This document shows, one piece after another, positions 1 through 4,559 of a stretch of 9,283 bases of DNA. A program made the position numbers and the translations under genes. The stretch lies in NCBI GenBank assembly GCA_900319595.1, contig ONOZ01000171.1, forward strand, positions 1 through 9,283, read 5' to 3'. Each line of letters opens with the position of its first letter. The stretch's first letter is position 1. This stretch comes from an uncultured Bacteroidales bacterium. GTDB taxonomy: Bacteria > Bacteroidota > Bacteroidia > Bacteroidales > P3. The notes under the pieces were generated by a model that searched no databases, was not told the origin of the DNA, and saw only the letters and a program-made list of their open reading frames with translations.

Positions 1-761
1 ATAGCATCGTAATTATCATATTTAGGATATTCTTCGGGCGAATATTTTTTATATAATATCAATTTCTCGTGTCGTTTAACTATGTCCAAATTAGTAAACC
101 ACACAACACCTGACACTCTTATCATTCCCTCTTTGTGATTTGAGGCTGTGGCGTAATCTTCATATGAATTATTTATAAAATGTGCCGCTCCACCCTTAAA
201 ACCATAACCTAACCATATTTTGTTTTCTTTAATCAACGGAAAAACTTCTCTATACGTTAAAGCGTTTTGATGACCTACGATTATGAATTTTTTATTATAT
301 TTTATCAATTGAGCAATATATTCTCTAAATAGACTAAATGGTGGGTTCGTAACAACTATATCTGCCTCTTTTAGTAGCTCAATACATTCCTCACTTCTAA
401 AATCTCCGTCTCCTTTCAAATATTTAACCCCTATTTCTTCCACATCTGGAACTTTATTGCCGTTCGTGTCTCCGAAATATTCCAAATATATCGCCCGTTC
501 TGAGGAATTGGTAGAAAATAAATCCATATTTTGATTTTTATAACAAGTGGTAATCAACTTTTTAAGTCCCAACATTTCAAAATTCAGAGCAAAGTAACGA
601 AAGAAATTGCTTACTCTCGGGTCATCACAATTACATAAAATAGTTTTGCCTTTAAAATGTTCCCTATAATGTTTTAATTCGTTCTCAATATCTGATAATT
701 GAGTATAAAATTCATCTCTTTTTTGTCTGTTTGCCTTATGCAAATTTTCATTTCCTGCCAT
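1..761 (-). CDS. EcoRI-family adenine-specific DNA methyltransferase, N-terminal part (runs off left edge)
   Basis: It transfers a methyl group from S-adenosylmethionine to adenine in DNA, usually protecting the recognition site of a type II restriction system. The frame is open from an ATG at 761-759 to the window edge (253 complete codons). Near the N-terminus is DEFYTQ (residues 16-21), then ILCNCDDPRVSNFF (41-54), then the adenine-methylase motif IV as NPPF (139-142) in the context DIVVTNPPFSLFREY, and YPKYDNYDA at the edge. This order and wording match M.EcoRI as I remember it. M.EcoRI is about 325 residues, so roughly 70 residues should lie outside the window. The chosen start fits the M.EcoRI N-terminus, although the frame stays open upstream, with an in-frame GTG 33 bases earlier. 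No restriction endonuclease is visible between this gene and the transporter to the right. A cognate nuclease could lie to the left, or this may be an orphan. The recognition sequence cannot be inferred. Confidence 0.93.
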   Translation of the reverse strand, partial: MAGNENLHKANRQKRDEFYTQLSDIENELKHYREHFKGKTILCNCDDPRVSNFFRYFALNFEMLGLKKLITTCYKNQNMDLFSTNSSERAIYLEYFGDTNGNKVPDVEEIGVKYLKGDGDFRSEECIELLKEADIVVTNPPFSLFREYIAQLIKYNKKFIIVGHQNALTYREVFPLIKENKIWLGYGFKGGAAHFINNSYEDYATASNHKEGMIRVSGVVWFTNLDIVKRHEKLILYKKYSPEEYPKYDNYDA

Positions 762-793
762 GATTGATAGTTTTTGTGCATCACTATCAATCA
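761..793 (-). promoter_or_regulatory. Perfect 11-bp dyad/hairpin overlapping the methyltransferase start codon
   Basis: TGATTGATAGT (761-771) and ACTATCAATCA (783-793) are exact reverse complements separated by 11 bases, with half-site centres 22 bp apart. In the leftward mRNA this forms an 11-bp hairpin whose last stem base is the A of the start codon. It could therefore hide the ribosome entry site. As DNA, the two-helical-turn spacing also suits a dimeric repressor or controller operator. The sequence does not decide between the two. The symmetry is plain; the function is inferred. Confidence 0.55.
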
Positions 794-798
794 CATAA

Positions 799-832
799 GG
801 AATAAAAATAAAGAGGTGCAAACATCTTTATT
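799..832 (-). terminator. Terminator-like hairpin at the 3' end of the structured RNA
   Basis: On the minus strand AATAAAGA (832-825) pairs with TCTTTATT (814-807) around a 10-base loop, and the 3' arm runs into a U-rich tail (UUUAUU). The stem is entirely A/T except one G-C pair, so it would be a weak terminator that allows read-through into the methyltransferase 38 bases further on. If functional, it makes the upstream RNA an independent transcript or an attenuated leader. Confidence 0.45.
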
Positions 833-1040
833 CGCAGTCACGGTTAAGCCTAGCAACGAAACCTTTCAAACCTACAAAGAGCCTACACCCGAAGGTGCAA
901 ATACAAGCAAAAGGTTTGATTTTCTAGCTTAACTTAATTTAACTGCCTTATTCCGACTTTCAAAATTAGTTTGCTAGGCTTATTCTGACTGCGAAATAAT
1001 AGTTAATGCTACGTTATTTCTCCGATAACTATTTCGGATT
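799..1040 (-). ncRNA. Structured RNA of unknown family: independent small RNA or methyltransferase leader
   Basis: A Bacteroides-type promoter would start a leftward transcript near 1040. Its core is closed by TCGCAGTCA (832-840) with TGACTGCGA (986-994) and, after a small internal loop, AAGCCTAGCAA (846-856) with TTGCTAGGCTT (971-981), both perfect. Inside are AAACCTTT/AAAGGTTT (859-866/910-917), ACTTAATTT/AAATTAGT with one bulge (932-940/963-970), and a hairpin at 882-901 that reads CACC-UUCG-GGUG on the minus strand. That hairpin extends to 8 bp only on the minus strand, through G-U wobbles that would be A-C mismatches on plus, which supports leftward transcription. Further upstream, 1008-1015 pairs with 1026-1033, competing with 993-999/1014-1020. 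I find no tRNA-like domain, no RNase P signature and no SRP signature. A 6S-like RNA is possible, but the central bubble is very asymmetric, so I leave it unnamed. Confidence 0.62.
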
Positions 1041-1045
1041 GGTTG

Positions 1046-1076
1046 CAAATATACAACAATTTTTGAAAATAGCAAA
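1046..1076 (-). promoter_or_regulatory. Bacteroides-type promoter for the structured RNA and probably the methyltransferase
   Basis: Read leftwards, TTTG (1076-1073) is followed after exactly 19 bases by TATATTTG (1053-1046), a full match to the TTTG-N19-TAnnTTTG consensus of the Bacteroidota housekeeping sigma factor. Transcription should begin around 1040, giving about 280 bases before the methyltransferase ATG. I see no equally good promoter between 1040 and 761. Confidence 0.75.
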
Positions 1077-1125
1077 TATGGAAACTAAATTATATAAACG
1101 TAATACAAAATATTCATTGAAATTT

Positions 1126-1156
1126 ATTGCCAATATATAAAAAAGTAGTACTTTTG
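1126..1156 (+). promoter_or_regulatory. Bacteroides-type promoter of the DASS transporter gene
   Basis: ATTG (1126-1129), one base from TTTG, is followed after exactly 19 bases by TACTTTTG (1149-1156), matching TAnnTTTG. The predicted start of transcription is near 1162, leaving a 5' untranslated region of about 108 bases. It is divergent from the promoter at 1046-1076, with about 50 bases between the two upstream elements, so one bound regulator could affect both. Confidence 0.72.
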
Positions 1157-1160
1157 CAAA

Positions 1161-1210
1161 TTCTTTTAAGGGGGTAGGGTACAATAAAAATACCTTATAT
1201 TCTTTAAAGG
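1161..1210 (+). promoter_or_regulatory. Repeat and small hairpin in the transporter 5' leader
   Basis: Two near-identical 11-mers, TTCTTTTAAGG (1161-1171) and TTCTTTAAAGG (1200-1210), flank a hairpin of 1174-1181 with 1191-1198 (8 bp including two G-U pairs, 9-base loop). The first copy sits at the predicted transcription start. The arrangement could be a paired operator or an mRNA stem. In DNA this AT-rich, short repeats arise easily, so confidence is low. Confidence 0.25.
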
Positions 1211-1269
1211 AAAAATAACAAACATTAACATAATTTATTAACAAAATAAAAGAAAATATAATAAACAAC

Positions 1270-2730
1270 ATGTCAACACCAACACAACAGTTTATTCAGG
1301 GATTAAAGACAAAAAAATTTATTTCGTTTGCCATTTCCTGTTTAGTAACACTTATTATCTGGAATTTGCCGTTAAATGCTTTTGGAATAGAAGGTTTAAC
1401 CGAAATTCATAGAAGAATTATAGCCGTATTTGCTTTTGCAATATTATGCTGGATAACCGAGTGCATACCAGCTTGGGCTACTTCGGTATCTGTTATAGGT
1501 ATTTTATTATTTGCTACCTCTGACAGTGCATTAGCATTTATGACTTCGGGTTATGAGAAAACGGATTTGCTTTCTTATAAATCTCTTTTGGCAACATTTG
1601 CAGACCCTATTGTAATTTTGTTTTTGGGTGGGTTTATTCTTGCAGAAGCTGCCTCAAAAACAGGTTTGGATGTGGTTTTTGCACGTACGCTTTTAAAACC
1701 TTTTGGACAAAAAAGTGAAATAGTACTATTAGGTTTTTTGTTGGTTACAGGCGTTTTCTCTATGTTTGTTTCCAATACTGCAACGGCAGCAATGATGCTA
1801 ACGTTTCTTGCTCCTGTTTTTAAAGCGTTGCCATCTGATGGAAAGGGACGTATTGCTTTAACGCTGGCTATTCCTGTTGCTGCAAATATTGGAGGTATAG
1901 GTTCGCCAATAGGTACTCCTCCTAATATGATTGCACTAAAATATTTGAACGATCCTGAGGGTTTGAATTTAAATATTGGTTTTGGTCAATGGATGTTAGT
2001 TATGTTACCTTACGCTATACTATTATTATTGATAGGTTGGTTTCTTTTGAAAAAAATGTTTCCTTTCAAAGCCAAGACTATAGATTTGAGAATAGAGGGT
2101 GAATTAAAAAAAGATTGGAGAACAGTTGTTGTTGCTATAACATTCATAGTTACAGTATTATTATGGTTACTTGATAGAGTTACAGGAGTTAATTCTAATG
2201 TGGTTGCGATGCTTCCTATAGCAGTGTTTGCAATTACTGGTGTAATCAAGGCAAGTGATTTGAAAGGATTAAGTTGGGACGTATTATGGATGGTAGCTGG
2301 AGGTTTCGCATTAGGGTTGGCTTTAAACTCTTCGGGATTGGCAGAGAAGATGATTAGCAGTGTTCCATTTGGTTCATTCTCCCCAATAGCAATTCTTATT
2401 ATTTCAGGTTTGATTTGCTATATACTTTCAAACTTTATATCAAATACGGCAACGGCAGCCCTTTTGGTTCCAATACTTGCACTTGTTGCCAAAGGTATGG
2501 GCGATAGTATTAACGGCATTGGTGGAGTTGCTACAATATTGATAGGAGTTGCAATTAGTGCTTCTTGTGCAATGTGTTTGCCAATCTCTACCCCTCCTAA
2601 CGCTATCGCATATTCTACCGGTCTTGTGGAGCAAAAGCAAATGCTTCGCATAGGTTTGTTGATGGGTATTATAGGAATGGTATTTGGATATGGCTTATTG
2701 ATTCTATTGGGTCAGTTTGGATATTTTTAA
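1270..2730 (+). CDS. DASS/SLC13-family sodium:anion (dicarboxylate-type) symporter
   Basis: This inner-membrane carrier couples Na+ entry to uptake of a divalent anion, most often succinate, malate or fumarate in this family, though sulfate or citrate carriers also occur. At 486 residues it is complete. It shows the two inverted-repeat halves with the signature SNT motifs that bind substrate and sodium: VSNTATAAM (168-170 SNT) and ISNTATAAL (391-393 SNT). Each is followed by its partner loop, GSPIGTPPNMI (TPPN 216-219) and LPISTPPNAI (TPPN 441-444). The protein is almost entirely hydrophobic apart from a cytoplasmic-type linker around 262-285 and has no TrkA-C insert. The ATG at 1270 follows an A-rich leader without a Shine-Dalgarno sequence, normal for Bacteroidota. 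It stands alone, has its own promoter, and ends 50 bases before a strong terminator. The family is certain; the exact substrate is not. Confidence 0.93.
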   Translation: MSTPTQQFIQGLKTKKFISFAISCLVTLIIWNLPLNAFGIEGLTEIHRRIIAVFAFAILCWITECIPAWATSVSVIGILLFATSDSALAFMTSGYEKTDLLSYKSLLATFADPIVILFLGGFILAEAASKTGLDVVFARTLLKPFGQKSEIVLLGFLLVTGVFSMFVSNTATAAMMLTFLAPVFKALPSDGKGRIALTLAIPVAANIGGIGSPIGTPPNMIALKYLNDPEGLNLNIGFGQWMLVMLPYAILLLLIGWFLLKKMFPFKAKTIDLRIEGELKKDWRTVVVAITFIVTVLLWLLDRVTGVNSNVVAMLPIAVFAITGVIKASDLKGLSWDVLWMVAGGFALGLALNSSGLAEKMISSVPFGSFSPIAILIISGLICYILSNFISNTATAALLVPILALVAKGMGDSINGIGGVATILIGVAISASCAMCLPISTPPNAIAYSTGLVEQKQMLRIGLLMGIIGMVFGYGLLILLGQFGYF

Positions 2731-2779
2731 TAAATGAAGTATATGGAGTAAAGAGTGTTTTCTTCATATAAAGATTATT

Positions 2780-2824
2780 TAAAAACTATGCGGTGTAGGT
2801 TGTTATTACACCGCATAGTTTTTA
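2780..2824. terminator. Strong bidirectional terminator between convergent genes
   Basis: AAAAACTATGCGGTGTA (2781-2797) pairs perfectly with 2807-2823 (17 bp, 18 with the flanking T-A pair) around a 9-base loop. The stem is GC-richer at its apex and bounded by an A-run on one side and a T-run on the other, so it works in both directions. It closes the transporter transcript on the plus strand and the four-gene cluster on the minus strand. The rest of the 2731-2906 gap shows nothing else. Confidence 0.88.
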
Positions 2825-2906
2825 GGTAAAGCAAAAAATGTAAAAGATAGAAATTATTTATATTAAGCACATACAAAAATAATAATTACTTTTTTGTTCC
2901 TACCCT

Positions 2907-4115
2907 TTATAAATTTTTATATTTATCAACATTGTATCGTTTGTAGCCGAACTTTTCAAAATCTTCTGTTTTAGTTTGCAAAGTCTCAGTTTCTTCTTCC
3001 GCCTCGGTTAAAAAGTTTTTATACTTACTAACATTTATTCTATTTTTTGCCAGCGGACTTTCATTGATAGGACTGTGCGTTGTTTGAGTTATATCACTTA
3101 TTTCTTTCATTCTTCGCTCTAAGAATCTTTTACCTTGCTTCATTCTACGGATATAAGTTCTTACAGCAATTGCAAAAGTCAAAGCTAAAACAACTATAAT
3201 AAATATCATAATAGTATTTTCTATAAAGAAACGGCGATAGGAAGAACTCTCTAATAGACGACCTTTCATAAAAGTAACATTTGCGACAAATAGTATGCCA
3301 AGTATGATTAGCGGGATACTGTTTATTCTTTCTCTATTCTGTTCCTCTATTTTGTTTTGCTCTATTCCCTTGTATGTTCTCATAAAAGGATAACACATAA
3401 AAAATACTATCATTATCATTAACAAAAATAGGCACAAAATTTCGTTTCGTGGCAAAAGGGGAAGATTCCATATAACCAAGAGGATACTACCAAATAATGT
3501 TGGGAAGAATACATTTGATGCTAAGTTATCAAATCGTTCTCTAATATATGGATTAAATAATCTTTTGATTTCACGAGACATTGCTATAAAAAAGTATGCA
3601 GTCATAAGAAAACTTAAAGCAATAAAAAGAAAACGCAACGCCATACTCGGATAGGTTATTCGCATAAAATCGGTAACAAGATTCCAACTCCAAAGATTGA
3701 ATAAGTGTCCAAAGATAAAATTACCATTAACCCTAATTATGACACATATAATAATCCAAAACAGAAGTCTGCGTATATGCAAACGATCTGAATTCCATTT
3801 GATTAGAAATATTAATGCAATTATTGCAAGAACGGTAGTAAATATAAATGGTGTTAAGAAAATATTATAAACATTGTCTGCACTTCCCCATATATCTTTA
3901 TCGCTCGATGCAGTGTTTACACTATTGAAATCTATAAAACTATTATAAATATTCATTTTTACCCCAAGCGAGAACGCAGGCAAAATAGTAAAAAATTGTG
4001 CCACCCAGAAAACACCTACCCATGCTAAAACAAATAACACTGTATTATTCACCAAAGCAGGAATATCCCATTTTGCATTTCTTACTTTGGTTTTCAAAAT
4101 ATGAAAATAGTTCAT
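2907..4115 (-). CDS. Unrecognised polytopic membrane protein with charged C-terminal tail
   Basis: I do not recognise the family. The 402 residues contain about eight hydrophobic segments suited to membrane spans, near 23-44, 85-106, 116-131, 158-178, 203-219, 226-243, 266-284 and 300-320. A soluble loop (about 50-82) lies after the first, and a charged stretch (about 247-263) lies between the sixth and seventh. From residue 321 the protein becomes strongly basic (YIRRMKQGKRFLERRMK) and then acidic, consistent with a cytoplasmic tail of about 80 residues. The tail carries a duplicated motif, INVSKYKNF (360-368) and YNVDKYKNL (394-402), the second forming the extreme C-terminus. No catalytic motif or transporter signature is evident. 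It is the last gene of the pheT cluster, 14 bases after the preceding stop, and its transcript should end at the stem at 2780-2824. Confidence 0.8.
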   Translation of the reverse strand: MNYFHILKTKVRNAKWDIPALVNNTVLFVLAWVGVFWVAQFFTILPAFSLGVKMNIYNSFIDFNSVNTASSDKDIWGSADNVYNIFLTPFIFTTVLAIIALIFLIKWNSDRLHIRRLLFWIIICVIIRVNGNFIFGHLFNLWSWNLVTDFMRITYPSMALRFLFIALSFLMTAYFFIAMSREIKRLFNPYIRERFDNLASNVFFPTLFGSILLVIWNLPLLPRNEILCLFLLMIMIVFFMCYPFMRTYKGIEQNKIEEQNRERINSIPLIILGILFVANVTFMKGRLLESSSYRRFFIENTIMIFIIVVLALTFAIAVRTYIRRMKQGKRFLERRMKEISDITQTTHSPINESPLAKNRINVSKYKNFLTEAEEETETLQTKTEDFEKFGYKRYNVDKYKNL

Positions 4116-4129
4116 TATTGTATTTATTT

Positions 4130-4543
4130 TTAGTGTTTTACATAAAAAAATGTCCGCTCCTTTTCTTGTAAGTCCTGAATTTTTTGAACTTCCTTTGCAA
4201 TCAAAATAAAAATCTCTAAATTATTCCTTTGCAACCATTTGATGCCGTCTATATCTTTTTTGCACGCAGCAGTAAAATAGATAAGGAAATCGTCTTTAGT
4301 ATCGTTTATCCACTTTTGTGCATCAGCATGTCCATCAACGGCAATCGTAATTATTGCAATTGCCTCAAACTTATTGTCAAATAGCCAATGCAGAGCCTGT
4401 TCGTCCCCACGTACTACATTACTCCATGCCGCCAATTCAGGATATCCGTTATTTGCAAGGAATTTGAAGAATTTTTTATCTCCTTTCAATGCCTGTAACA
4501 AAGCCATTAGGATCTTTATGTCGTAATGTAAAAACGTTTTCAT
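4130..4543 (-). CDS. Small protein built of four tandem 25-residue helical repeats
   Basis: I do not recognise the family. From the ATG at 4543 it has 137 residues; the frame also allows a TTG two codons upstream, but ATG is preferred. Almost the whole protein divides into four consecutive units of exactly 25 residues (20-44, 45-69, 70-94, 95-119). Each begins K/R/D-G-D-like and has an aromatic-aliphatic pair at positions 9-10 (FL, WL, WI, WL), then an N/D turn and a hydrophobic helix. This resembles small alpha-solenoid repeats used for protein binding, but it is not a canonical ankyrin, TPR or Sel1 repeat. There is no signal peptide or membrane segment, so it should be cytoplasmic. It lies 16 bases after the pheT stop and 14 before the membrane protein, so it is probably co-transcribed with both. 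Confidence 0.78.
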   Translation of the reverse strand: MKTFLHYDIKILMALLQALKGDKKFFKFLANNGYPELAAWSNVVRGDEQALHWLFDNKFEAIAIITIAVDGHADAQKWINDTKDDFLIYFTAACKKDIDGIKWLQRNNLEIFILIAKEVQKIQDLQEKERTFFYVKH

Positions 4544-4559
4544 TTGCAAAGTTATAATA

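Noticed and set aside
832..994. Integron attC-like reading of the long palindrome (GTTAAGC at 843-849)
   Set aside because: The R' and R'' core sites are not at the expected mirrored ends, no integrase or cassette array is present, and strand-specific G-U pairs favour an RNA structure.
832..994. Retron msr-msd or tmRNA interpretation of the structured RNA
   Set aside because: No reverse transcriptase is adjacent, and no tRNA-like acceptor, T-loop or tag-coding sequence is visible on either strand.
1045..1157. GTANNTTTGC cores (1045-1054 minus, 1148-1157 plus, also 9199-9208 minus) resembling CTnDOT-type integration sites
   Set aside because: All three coincide with the TAnnTTTG element of well-spaced promoters, which share this wording. 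No integrase or flanking direct repeat is visible.
1029..1271. 80-residue minus-strand reading frame across the divergent promoters
   Set aside because: It is a low-complexity AT-rich frame rich in F, L, I and N. It overlaps both promoters and the start of the transporter, and has no promoter or coding pattern of its own.
4547..4554. TAACTTTG (minus) just before the 137-residue gene as a possible internal promoter
   Set aside because: The required TTTG-like element 19 bases upstream is absent (GGAG at 4577-4574), and transcription would start at or inside the ATG. Co-transcription with pheT is simpler.
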